33,602 nucleotides of DNA from Gammaproteobacteria bacterium (GTDB lineage: Bacteria > Pseudomonadota > Gammaproteobacteria > DSM-16500). The stretch lies in assembly GCA_027459575.1 (NCBI GenBank), contig DAIDIB010000009.1, positions 1 through 33,602 on the forward strand, written 5' to 3'. Each line of letters begins with the position of its first letter. Positions within the stretch are counted from its first letter, which is position 1. The notes under the pieces are model-generated. The model was not told where the DNA came from. It did not search any database and worked only from the letters and a program-made list of their open reading frames with translations. The translations under genes and the position numbers were made by a program. Positions 9,016 through 18,118 of this stretch are shown here, one piece after another.

Positions 9016-11330
9016 TGGCGCTGGATTTGTCCAAATTAAATATCTTTAGCAGGCTAGACGCGCGCTCGCGCGTATTTGTTTTACTGGTTGGCGTGGCTGG
9101 CGTTGTTTTAGTTATTTATCTCATCACAAAATATTTTGTTGGTGCTGGCGGTGCGCTAGGTCCTTCAGCGGTGGCCAATGCGCCGGCTGGTTTGCAATCC
9201 GTACCGGGCATCTCACAATCAGCGATGTATAACAAAGCGATTGAGCAGGCCAATCAGCAGCGTGTACAACAGGCGCAAGTGAGTGGCGGGAGTTCTGTGC
9301 CAACTGTGATCAATATGCCGCAAGTGTCTGGTGAGGGCCAGTGTGTTATTTGTAGTGAGCAAAACGTTAATGTAAAAGACACGCTGGATAGTTGGGTGCA
9401 AAGTGGCAAGATTACACCTGAGACTGCAAAAATTTTGAGTGCGCTCGCGGCGCAAAACGTATCGCCGAATGAGTTTGCCGCGAAGTTAAATGAATTGGTC
9501 GCTCAAGGCAAGATCACGCCGGAGCAGGCGCGAATTTTGCTTGATCAATATAAAAAGCAACATGCCAATGCTCTGGCGCAAGAAAGCGCGAAAGTAATGG
9601 ACGACCTGATTAAAAAAGGTCAGTTGCCACTGGATGCCGCCAATGAATTATTAGCATTGCAGAAACAGGGTGTGTCAACCACAGACTATGCGGCGAAGTT
9701 ACAAGAATTAGTGGCGGAAGGTAAAATCTCACCAGCGACGGCGCAAAAATTATTAGCTCAATACACTCAGCAAATGGCAAAAGAACAAACCGCGGCGGGA
9801 ATTGCCGCTATCAGACAAATGGCCGCGTCAGGTCAGCTCACACCCGATACCGCGAAAGAGTTGATTGATCTTCAGAATCGCAACGTCCCAGTCGATGAAT
9901 ACAAGCAAGCGCTTGATCGTCTGGTCGCGGAAGGCAAAATCACACCCGCTGTCGCCAAAAAACTGCTGGAAGACTATCAAAAACAGAAAGGCGCGATTGG
10001 GCCTAACGCTACCGCAAACGCGATGCTGAAAAAAGCGGAAGACGCGGCTTATGGAGAAATAAATGATTTAATGAAAGCAGGGAAAATGACGCCTGAAGTT
10101 GGCGCGCAATTGACAGCTCTGCTACAGAAAGATGTTTCGTTGAATGAGTATCATCAACAGTTGATGGCGCTGGTGCAACAAAACAAATTGAGTCCAGATA
10201 TCGCCAAGCTCAAGTACGATGACTATGTCACGGTAAAAGGCTTGCGTGATGCCGCTATACAACTTGCCAAGTTACAGGGAAATAATGTTTCAGCGGCGGA
10301 TTATGAAGCGGCGCTGAAAGCATTGGTGCAAAAAGGCGCTATTACACCTGAGCAGGCGGCGGAGCTGATGCAGGAATATCAGGCGGTAAAAGCACAAGCA
10401 GTCACGCCAATAGCGGCTGCAGGTGCTCCGGCAACGGAAGCGTTTGCTCAGTTACAGGCACGTCTGCAGCAGGGCGCTGCGGCAAATCAAAACCAGCCGA
10501 CTACAGCTACGCCAGAAGAATTTGCCGCGTCACAAGTGCAAGCACAGCAAGTAACGGCACAGGATGAAGAGCAAAAAATCCAAACCCTCATGGGGCAGAT
10601 GTCTGGTCAGGCGCAGCAATTAGTTACCTCCTGGCAGACTGTGCCGATGGTGCATAAAGAAGGTGATTACGCGACTGAAAAAGAAAAAGCGAAAGCCGCT
10701 GCTAACGCTGCGGCAGTGGGTGCTTCTGGCGAAGCTAAAAACGCCGCTGCCAGTATAGGAACTGCGCCTTCTCTTATTAAAGCTGGCACCATTATATTTG
10801 CTGTTCTCGATACCGCTGTTAATAGCGATTACCCAGATAGCCCGGTGATGGCAACTATCGTGGATGGCAAGTATAAAGGGGCAAAACTGCTAGGAAAACT
10901 CCAAACGACCAAAGGGGTCTCAGGTCAGCTGGATCGTGTCATGCTTAACTTTACGCTGATGAATATGGATGTATGGCCGAAATCCAAAGGGGTTACCGCC
11001 TATGCTATTGATCCAGACACAGCCAGGACGGTATTGGCCAGTAACGTAAACTACCATTATCTTCAACGGTTTGGCGCGATTATGGCCACCTCGTTTGTGC
11101 AAGGATATGCTAACGCGATTGCTTCTTCGGCCTCTACGACGACGACAGGTATATTCGGTACCAGCACCACCCACCCGTCATTAAGCCCTTCCCAAAAGAT
11201 GGCGACCGCTATCGGCCAGATTGGTACGGCACTGGGCAACGTTACCCAAAACTATACGAATATCCCCCCTACGGTAAAGGTGGATTCTGGCGTGGGTCTG
11301 GGTATACTATTTATGACAGATGTAACTTAA
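9015..11330 (+). CDS. icmE: Dot/Icm core-complex protein IcmE/DotG
   Basis: 771 aa from ATG 9015; one N-terminal TM, internal repeats with G(K/Q)ITPExA motifs, C-terminal VirB10-like domain (LIKAGTIIFAVLDTAVNSDYP). Confidence 0.9.
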   Translation: MALDLSKLNIFSRLDARSRVFVLLVGVAGVVLVIYLITKYFVGAGGALGPSAVANAPAGLQSVPGISQSAMYNKAIEQANQQRVQQAQVSGGSSVPTVINMPQVSGEGQCVICSEQNVNVKDTLDSWVQSGKITPETAKILSALAAQNVSPNEFAAKLNELVAQGKITPEQARILLDQYKKQHANALAQESAKVMDDLIKKGQLPLDAANELLALQKQGVSTTDYAAKLQELVAEGKISPATAQKLLAQYTQQMAKEQTAAGIAAIRQMAASGQLTPDTAKELIDLQNRNVPVDEYKQALDRLVAEGKITPAVAKKLLEDYQKQKGAIGPNATANAMLKKAEDAAYGEINDLMKAGKMTPEVGAQLTALLQKDVSLNEYHQQLMALVQQNKLSPDIAKLKYDDYVTVKGLRDAAIQLAKLQGNNVSAADYEAALKALVQKGAITPEQAAELMQEYQAVKAQAVTPIAAAGAPATEAFAQLQARLQQGAAANQNQPTTATPEEFAASQVQAQQVTAQDEEQKIQTLMGQMSGQAQQLVTSWQTVPMVHKEGDYATEKEKAKAAANAAAVGASGEAKNAAASIGTAPSLIKAGTIIFAVLDTAVNSDYPDSPVMATIVDGKYKGAKLLGKLQTTKGVSGQLDRVMLNFTLMNMDVWPKSKGVTAYAIDPDTARTVLASNVNYHYLQRFGAIMATSFVQGYANAIASSASTTTTGIFGTSTTHPSLSPSQKMATAIGQIGTALGNVTQNYTNIPPTVKVDSGVGLGILFMTDVT
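9382..10390 (+). repeat. Internal protein-level repeats in DotG (about five degenerate units of roughly 65-75 aa)
   Basis: Recurring blocks: SGKITPETAKILSAL...AAKLNELVAQGKITPEQARILL; KKGQLPLDAANELLALQ...AAKLQELVAEGKISPATAQKLL; ASGQLTPDTAKELIDLQ...ALDRLVAEGKITPAVAKKLL; KAGKMTPEVGAQL...; ALKALVQKGAITPEQAAELM. Confidence 0.8.
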
Positions 11331-11416
11331 GGATTTCATGGGCTATTATATAGAACAGGGCCGCGCGTGTCTTTTAAGGTTAGGTTAATGCCAGGGAAGT
11401 ATCATGAAGTAGATGC

Positions 11417-11450
11417 ACTATACTTAATATATGTAAGATATAGTGGAGGG
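11417..11450 (+). promoter_or_regulatory. Hairpin immediately upstream of the icmG Shine-Dalgarno
   Basis: ACTATACTTA (11417-11426) / ATATATG / TAAG-A-TATAGT (11434-11444): 10-bp stem with one bulged A, directly abutting GGAGGG (11445-11450); ATG at 11456. Confidence 0.45.
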
Positions 11451-11455
11451 CAGAA

Positions 11456-12724
11456 ATGCTAAATGATCGGGACGAACAACATTACGACCATGAGGAAAGT
11501 GAATACCACTTTTCTGATGATGATGTTAGTTACGAGGTGGAAACAGAAGCCTCGAAGCCCGCTGCCGCGCCCGAGCCTGAAAAAAAGAATCCATTAGCTG
11601 GTCTTAATAAATCCAGACGAATGATCATCAGTCTGGTGGTTTTTCTCGGTTTAGTTTTTGTCGTTTATAAAATGGTATCGCCGGGTAACACTGTGCCACC
11701 GACCGACATAAGTCCTGTTGCCACTAACGCTCCGCAACCGGTTGCTTCTGAAATGGCGCCTCCGCCTATTCCGCATACAGTGCAAGCCTCGGCACCTGCA
11801 CCTATTCCGCATACAGTGCAAGCCTCGGCACCTGCACCTTCGTCTGTGGCTTCGACGACACCCGTTGCGCCTGCATCTGCACCTGTTACTTCGGCACCAC
11901 AAGTTGCGGCTGCAGCGCCACAAGCTGCTCCAGTGCAAGCTCCGGTTTCAGCAGTCGCTCCAACACAAGCTGCAGTGCCTGCTACGACAACGACCACTAC
12001 TACTGTGACCACACCGACGCCGTCACCTGCGCCAGCACAGCCTGTCACGCAAGCAATGCAACCAACTACGCCTTCGCCTATCGCTCCGGCGCCACAAGCC
12101 GCGCCTACGGCCCCGATGCCGCCAACGTCTGTTGCGACAGTGCCAGCAGTAATGCCAGCGATGCCGACGGCTGCGCCAGCACCACAACAACCACTGCCGC
12201 CTGTCGCCACCACTGTAGTAACCTCACCAGCAGTTACACCATCAAATTCTGATGCGGCCATCGCTGCCCTGATAGCCAGTAATGAAAAACTGATGAATCA
12301 GATGCAAGCCGCCTATTCACAAAAAGTAAGTGACTTCAACAATCAGAACAGAGCCGTGCAAGATCAAATGCAAGCGCTCAGTTCGCGTGTTGCGGGTCTT
12401 GAATCGCAATTGAGTCAATTGACCCAGGCGTTAACACGACAAAGCGGTATGGCGGGTGCGGGCCCAACGAGCCTTAATGTGGTGCCGGCGCAACAACCGC
12501 CACCGCCAATTATGGAACCGCCACCAAGAATTCGTTACAGCGTTCAAGCAATCATTCCAGGGCGTGCGTGGCTTAAATCAGATAATGGTGAAACGCTCAC
12601 GGTAGCCGAGGGTGATAATATAAGAGAGCTTGGCCGTGTAACAAAGATTGATCCTTACGACGGTGTGGTAGAGGTAAACACAGGAAGTAAAACCGTCTCA
12701 ATTTCCTATGGAAGCGGTGGATAA
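11456..12724 (+). CDS. icmG: Dot/Icm inner-membrane protein IcmG/DotF with expanded Pro/Ala linker
   Basis: 422 aa; acidic N-terminus, single TM (RRMIISLVVFLGLVFVVYKM), about 180-aa Pro/Ala/Thr linker, coiled coil, C-terminal YSVQAIIPGRAWLKSDNGETLTVAEGD domain. Confidence 0.87.
   Translation: MLNDRDEQHYDHEESEYHFSDDDVSYEVETEASKPAAAPEPEKKNPLAGLNKSRRMIISLVVFLGLVFVVYKMVSPGNTVPPTDISPVATNAPQPVASEMAPPPIPHTVQASAPAPIPHTVQASAPAPSSVASTTPVAPASAPVTSAPQVAAAAPQAAPVQAPVSAVAPTQAAVPATTTTTTTVTTPTPSPAPAQPVTQAMQPTTPSPIAPAPQAAPTAPMPPTSVATVPAVMPAMPTAAPAPQQPLPPVATTVVTSPAVTPSNSDAAIAALIASNEKLMNQMQAAYSQKVSDFNNQNRAVQDQMQALSSRVAGLESQLSQLTQALTRQSGMAGAGPTSLNVVPAQQPPPPIMEPPPRIRYSVQAIIPGRAWLKSDNGETLTVAEGDNIRELGRVTKIDPYDGVVEVNTGSKTVSISYGSGG
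11765..11836 (+). repeat. Perfect 36-bp tandem duplication inside icmG
   Basis: CCTATTCCGCATACAGTGCAAGCCTCGGCACCTGCA present twice with no mismatch (PIPHTVQASAPA x2). Confidence 0.97.
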
Positions 12725-12738
12725 ACGTCAAACACGAG

Positions 12739-13383
12739 GTGACTGTTATGCTTCCTGCCCAATTAAAATATAAAACCATTAAATGCTGGACAACGGCGCT
12801 GATTATCTTTAACTCATTATTCTATTTATTACCTGCTTATGCTGCGATTAGCTCGGTCACCAGTTACACTGCGGCGGACATGATTGAAAATATCGCATTA
12901 CAAATACCCAGCGTCATGCACCTGGTGACGGCGCTTGGCTATGTGATAGGTATTGTGTTCATTTTTACGGGCGTCATGAAGTTAAAGCATGTCGGGGAAA
13001 TGCGCACTATGATGTCGCAGGAGCATGGGGTCAAAGGGCCCATGGTCTATATCGCTGTTGGCGCGGCGTTAATCTACCTGCCTTCTACTGTGCAAGTAGG
13101 TTTAAGCACCTTCTGGACTCAGCCTAATCCTTATGGCTATGTGGTACAAGGCGACCAATGGACACAGCTTGTCGGTACCTGTCTGATGGTTATACAGCTC
13201 TTTGGTGTGATAGCGTTAATTCGTGGGCTGGTGATGTTAGGGCATCTGGGCAGTGGCCACGGCGGTCATCAGGGTGGTCTTGGCAAAGCGGTCACTCATA
13301 TCATTGGTGGTCTTTTTTGCATAAATATCTATCAATTTGTGCAGGTAGTTATGTTAACATTAGGGATTCAGTCACCAATTTAG
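12739..13383 (+). CDS. icmC: Dot/Icm inner-membrane protein IcmC/DotE
   Basis: 214 aa, several TM; FTGVMKLKHVGEMRTMMSQ, VGAALIYLPSTVQ; position between icmG and icmD. Confidence 0.86.
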   Translation: MTVMLPAQLKYKTIKCWTTALIIFNSLFYLLPAYAAISSVTSYTAADMIENIALQIPSVMHLVTALGYVIGIVFIFTGVMKLKHVGEMRTMMSQEHGVKGPMVYIAVGAALIYLPSTVQVGLSTFWTQPNPYGYVVQGDQWTQLVGTCLMVIQLFGVIALIRGLVMLGHLGSGHGGHQGGLGKAVTHIIGGLFCINIYQFVQVVMLTLGIQSPI

Positions 13384-13410
13384 GATTTGACATTAATTAA
13401 GGAGAACGTG

Positions 13411-13782
13411 ATGAAGAAAGTAACAATGGCGGTGTTGTCACTGGCTTGCATGGCAGTTGGAACAGTGGCGTTAGCAGCAGGATCAACTACACCATCGGGT
13501 ATTGCGTCTGTCGCGACAACGGCAACAAGCAACCTGAGGGCTGTGGCGCAATTAATCACCGCCGCGTCCTATGTCGCTGGTATGGCATTCGCTGTAGGTG
13601 CAATCGTAAAATTCAAGGCACACAAAGACAATCCATCACAAATTCCAATCGGCACACCGATCGCATTATTATTTGTTGGCGCGGCGTTAATTTTCGCTCC
13701 ATCGGTATTTAATGTTGCGGGTTCTACTTTGTTTGGCCCTGGAAAAACGAAAGGCGGCATATCTGGTATAGCATCATTCTAA
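13411..13782 (+). CDS. icmD: Dot/Icm protein IcmD/DotP
   Basis: ATG at 13411 gives MKKVTMAVLSLACMAVGTVALA signal-like N-terminus; MAFAVGAIVKFKAHKDNPSQIPIGTPIALLFVGAALIFAPSVF. Confidence 0.86.
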   Translation: MKKVTMAVLSLACMAVGTVALAAGSTTPSGIASVATTATSNLRAVAQLITAASYVAGMAFAVGAIVKFKAHKDNPSQIPIGTPIALLFVGAALIFAPSVFNVAGSTLFGPGKTKGGISGIASF

Positions 13783-13791
13783 GTAAATGAT

Positions 13792-14427
13792 ATGCATGAA
13801 CTTCAACTGGCAGTGAACTTGACGGGATGGCGAATTTTCGTCAGACGTAAAGCAGACAAAGCCTTCCTGCCAGTTGCCAAGCGTGTCTATCAACGCGATG
13901 CTTACACTTGCCAATACTGCGGCTTCCAGGCGCAGGATTATCAAGAGGTTGTTAACCTCGACGGTAATTATGCCAACAACAAAATGGAAAATTTAATCAC
14001 CGCATGCTGCTTCTGCGTGCAGTGTTTATTTTTACAGGCAGTCGGCATGGATGAGATGAGCGGTGGGCAAGTAATTTTCATGCCCGAGATGAGTCAGTCA
14101 GACCTTAATAGTTTTGCTCACGTGTTGTTTTGCGCCATGGGTAATAGCACGGCTTATCAGGAAACGGCGCAATCCATCTATCGCAGTTTGAAATTTCGTA
14201 GTCAGATCATCGAGCACAAGTTTGGCGCGGGCACCAGTAACCCATCCATACTTGGACAAATGATCATTGAGTATCAGGCGCAAATGCCCGACAAGAAGGT
14301 CGAGATTTTGAAAGACATGCGTTTACTGCCATCTCATGTTAAATTTAAAGTGCAATTAGACGCGTGGGCAGCGGAAGCGATGCGACAGTTAGGCGAAGAG
14401 AAAGAGGCGGAACAAGTGAAAGGATAG
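13792..14427 (+). CDS. icmJ: Dot/Icm coupling-complex protein IcmJ/DotN
   Basis: 211 aa; HNH-like/zinc site CQYCGF...CCFCVQC; sits directly before icmB. Confidence 0.9.
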   Translation: MHELQLAVNLTGWRIFVRRKADKAFLPVAKRVYQRDAYTCQYCGFQAQDYQEVVNLDGNYANNKMENLITACCFCVQCLFLQAVGMDEMSGGQVIFMPEMSQSDLNSFAHVLFCAMGNSTAYQETAQSIYRSLKFRSQIIEHKFGAGTSNPSILGQMIIEYQAQMPDKKVEILKDMRLLPSHVKFKVQLDAWAAEAMRQLGEEKEAEQVKG

Positions 14428-14428
14428 A

Positions 14429-17400
14429 GTGATGCATAATCGCAGCTTCATGGATCCTATATTAGATGGCATAGACTCCATCTTGTCATGGTTTAGTACC
14501 GAACTAAAGCAAACCACCGAATCCTATTGTGATATTGAGACAGCTGATGATACTTACACGCTGGTGGCGCGTGATGGCTCGCTGGTGTCTGTGATCCGCG
14601 TGTTTGGTGTGACCAAGTTAGTGGGTCAGGAAGAATTTGATATGCTCCATACGGGTATTACGCAAAGTTTGCAGGCGACTTTGAAACGCCCGGGCCATGC
14701 GGTGCAAGTGTATTTTAGTTATGACCGGGAAGCGGTAAAACCAGAAATCGAAGAAATCCTTTCTCCCGCGCGCGCGACGGCAAAACGACTTAATCTGGAG
14801 CTCGACGATCTTTTTGATGAGCGCATCAATTATATTTCGCGTTTTTGCGCGCACGAAGAATTATATCTTGTGTTGTGGACGAAGCCTTATTCGCTGACGG
14901 GTGAACAGCTAAAACGCGCCATGAAAGATAAATTGAATTTCATTCGCGAAAAGGAAATTCCCCCCTTTAAAAACGGTCAAAATTTAATTGCCGCCATACC
15001 TGATTTGCGTGAAGCGCATAATTCATTTGTGCGATCTGTGGTGACCGATTGCAACGCGCTCAGTCTTTATTGCGCGATGCTGGAAGTGCATGACGCGGTA
15101 CATGCCATGCGTTTTTCCGCCGAGCCGGATTTTACCAGTCACGATTGGCGTCCCTCATTACCTGGCGATAAAATTCCCGAACGTGAAGCTAGCACGCGAG
15201 CAGGTGAAATGTCGGGCGTGATGTATCCACCAGTCTCCAGACAAATTTTTCCGCGCGATGCCATGACTCTTGATTTGCGTACCATTCGCGCTGGCGACCG
15301 AATTTATACGCCGATTTTTATTGATTTGTTTCCGCAAGACTTAAAAACATTCATAGCGTTATTTGCCCGTACGCTGCCAACCCGTGTGCCATGGCGCATA
15401 TCATTCCTTATCCAGAGTGATGGTTTGAGTAATATTGGATTTAAATCTGGCATGGCTGCCGTATTAAGTTTCGCGTCTGCGCAAAACGCGCTATTGCATG
15501 ACTCTATTCAGATGTTGCGTCAAACGGAAGTAAACACAGACGAAGCGATTGTTAAATTGCAGGTGAGTCTTGCCACCTGGGCGCCGGAAGGCAATATTCG
15601 CTTGCTGCGCACACGCACGGCGGAGCTTGCCAAAGCGGTGCAAGGTTGGGGAAGTTGCGAAGTGTCTGAAGTGTGTGGCGATGTATTCGCCGGTCTCGCT
15701 TCAAGCATTCTGGGTTATACGGTGAATAGCGTTGCCACACCGTCTATCGCGCCGCTTAGTGATGTGGTTTATATGCTGCCGTTCACGCGTCCCGCCTCAG
15801 CGTGGGAATATGGCGCGATGTTGTTACGCTCGCCGGATGGCAAGCCCTGGCCTTATCAGCCAGGTTCGTCGGAACAAACCACCTGGATTGATTTGCTTTA
15901 TGCACGTCCTGGTTCCGGTAAGTCGGTATTATCTAACGCCATCAATCTGGCGCTGTGCTTGTCGGGCGGTATAACGCGTTTACCGCGCATCGCCATTATT
16001 GATATTGGTCCTTCCAGTAGCGGATTGATTTCCTTGCTGAAGGAAGCGCTGCCACCAGAACAAAGGCACTATGTCGCTTATCATCGCCTGCGCATGACGC
16101 CTGATTTCGCTATTAATCCTTTTGATACACAGTTGGGCTGCCGTTATCCCTCGCCGCAAGATCGTGGCTTTTTAGTTAACTTCATCACACTGCTGGCCAC
16201 GCCGCTTGGCAGTGAGCGTCCGTACGATGGTATTTCCGACATGGCGGGCTTGATCGTCGATGAAATGTATAAGTATCTGGCTGACGATGCCAAAGCGCAT
16301 CCTTATACGCAAGGCATTGAACCTATCGTCGATGACATTCTTTCTGAAATTGGTTTTGTGTTCGATGAAAAAACCACGTGGTGGGAAGTCACAGACGCGC
16401 TGTTCTTGGCGGGCTTCCAGCATGAAGCGACTTTATCGCAACGTTATGCGATGCCGTTGCTGGCGGACGCCGCGTCTATCTGCCGTACGCAAGTGGTGGA
16501 AGATTTGTATGGCCAGGTCAAAGCGCCAACCGGTGAGCCATTGATTCAAGCGTTTAGCCGTATGATTTCGAGCGCCGTGCGTGAATATTCAATTTTATCC
16601 AGTGTCACCAAGTTTGATATCGGTGATTCGCGTATCGTGTCACTTGATCTCGACGAAGTCGCTAAGAGTGGCGGAGACGCCGCGGAACGACAAACAGCCG
16701 TCATGTATATGTTGGCGCGTTATGCTCTGGCGCGACATTATTATATGACGGAAGACGCATTGACCGAAGTGCCTGATGCGTATCGTGAATTTCACCGCAA
16801 GCGCATTTCGGAAATTCGTGAAGACTCTAAACGAATTGTCTACGACGAATTTCACCGTACTTCCAAAGCGCAGGCGGTGCGTGATCAGGTTATTTTAGAT
16901 ATGCGCGAAGGTCGTAAATGGAACGTACAAATCGCTTTGATTTCCCAGTCACTCGATGACTTCGATTCAGTGATGGTGGAATTCGCTACTTCTATTTTCA
17001 TTATGGATGCAGGACCAGAACAAGCGATCAGACGCTCAACGGAAATTTTCGGCTTGTCAGATACCGCGCGCATGGCTTTGAAGACGCGTGTACATGGTCC
17101 ACGCGAAGGCGGCGCGACATTCCTCGCGCAATTCTCGACGAAGCAGGGCATGAATACGCAGTTGTTAACTAACACATTAGGCCCTATTGAGCTATGGTCA
17201 TTCAGTACCACCGCGGAAGATGCGCGCTTGCGTAATCAGTTGTATGTGAAAATTGGCCCCAAAGAGGCACGACGAGTACTGGCTAACTTATTTCCCTCCG
17301 GTTCGGTGAAAAAATTACTTGAAGCGCGTCTGGCTAATTTGAAAGAGACAAAAGGCGTGATTGAAGAAGGCTCTGAGTTAAGTATGGCTGATCAGCTACT

Positions 17401-17458
17401 CGTTGAAATTCTTGAAGCCTATTCGCGTAATCCGGATGTGAAGAGCTTGCCGAAGTAG
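14429..17458 (+). CDS. icmB: Dot/Icm ATPase IcmB/DotO
   Basis: 1009 aa; Walker A ARPGSGKSVLSNAI, VYDEFHRTSKAQAVRDQV; VirB4-like. ATG at 14432 is an alternative start. Confidence 0.92.
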   Translation: MMHNRSFMDPILDGIDSILSWFSTELKQTTESYCDIETADDTYTLVARDGSLVSVIRVFGVTKLVGQEEFDMLHTGITQSLQATLKRPGHAVQVYFSYDREAVKPEIEEILSPARATAKRLNLELDDLFDERINYISRFCAHEELYLVLWTKPYSLTGEQLKRAMKDKLNFIREKEIPPFKNGQNLIAAIPDLREAHNSFVRSVVTDCNALSLYCAMLEVHDAVHAMRFSAEPDFTSHDWRPSLPGDKIPEREASTRAGEMSGVMYPPVSRQIFPRDAMTLDLRTIRAGDRIYTPIFIDLFPQDLKTFIALFARTLPTRVPWRISFLIQSDGLSNIGFKSGMAAVLSFASAQNALLHDSIQMLRQTEVNTDEAIVKLQVSLATWAPEGNIRLLRTRTAELAKAVQGWGSCEVSEVCGDVFAGLASSILGYTVNSVATPSIAPLSDVVYMLPFTRPASAWEYGAMLLRSPDGKPWPYQPGSSEQTTWIDLLYARPGSGKSVLSNAINLALCLSGGITRLPRIAIIDIGPSSSGLISLLKEALPPEQRHYVAYHRLRMTPDFAINPFDTQLGCRYPSPQDRGFLVNFITLLATPLGSERPYDGISDMAGLIVDEMYKYLADDAKAHPYTQGIEPIVDDILSEIGFVFDEKTTWWEVTDALFLAGFQHEATLSQRYAMPLLADAASICRTQVVEDLYGQVKAPTGEPLIQAFSRMISSAVREYSILSSVTKFDIGDSRIVSLDLDEVAKSGGDAAERQTAVMYMLARYALARHYYMTEDALTEVPDAYREFHRKRISEIREDSKRIVYDEFHRTSKAQAVRDQVILDMREGRKWNVQIALISQSLDDFDSVMVEFATSIFIMDAGPEQAIRRSTEIFGLSDTARMALKTRVHGPREGGATFLAQFSTKQGMNTQLLTNTLGPIELWSFSTTAEDARLRNQLYVKIGPKEARRVLANLFPSGSVKKLLEARLANLKETKGVIEEGSELSMADQLLVEILEAYSRNPDVKSLPK

Positions 17459-17515
17459 TTTGTTATCCCATAAAGCGTTAAAATACGAAAAACGCAGCAC
17501 AATTATGGCTAAAAA

Positions 17516-18117
17516 ATGAATAAAGTTATTTGTCATATGACATCTGTAAATAACCTAGGAAATGTTATTTCTCAAGGTGGCTTACTATGTAAAAATGAAA
17601 TTTCCAAAAATAGCGTACTATATGAAGACATTGCAAACCACGATGTGCAGGATAAGAGATCACAGACAATGGTACCGTTTCCACTCAGGGGAAATTTGCA
17701 TAGTTACGTGCCTTTTTATTTCTGGGGACAAACGCCGATGCTGCTTGTTAACCAGTATAGACAAAACGATAATATATTCTTTGTAACACATACGGAAACA
17801 GTTGCTAATGCAGGGTTACTTTTTGCTTTTACTGATCGACACGCTGTTGTTAACTATGCACAATTTTATAATGAGCTACATAAATTAAAAAATCTTGATT
17901 GGCATGCAATAAAGCTAAGATATTGGGCTGACACGCCTGAGGATCCGGCACGAAAGGAAAAAAACAAGCTGAATTTTTAATTTATGAAAAATTACCTTGG
18001 GAAAAAATTTACGGTATAGCAGTAAATACTGAGGATGTTCGCATTCGTGTGGAAAATACATTGAATGGATTGCATCACAAACCTGTCATTAAGGTAAAAA
18101 ATGAATGGTATTACTAA
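17516..18117 (+). pseudogene. darT: DarT-type (DUF4433) DNA ADP-ribosyltransferase toxin, frameshifted
   Basis: Frame 1 (17516-17980) reads ICHMTSVNNLGNVISQGGLL...YVPFYFWGQTPMLL...TDRHAV...ARKEK; the remainder AEFLIYEKLPWEKIYGIAVNTEDVRIRVENTLNGLHHKPVIKVKNEWYY* continues in another frame to the TAA at 18115-18117. The break is at an A7 run (gaaaaaaac); one extra A restores ARKEKKQAEFLIYEK. Confidence 0.82.
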
Positions 18118-18118
18118 T

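Noticed and set aside
11665-12261. 198-aa antisense ORF (Gly/Ala/Val/Cys-rich) inside icmG
   Set aside because: Low-complexity mirror of the Pro/Ala linker codons on the opposite strand; no RBS or family resemblance.
13446-13712. 88-aa plus-strand ORF in icmD
   Set aside because: Alternate frame of icmD with no independent support.
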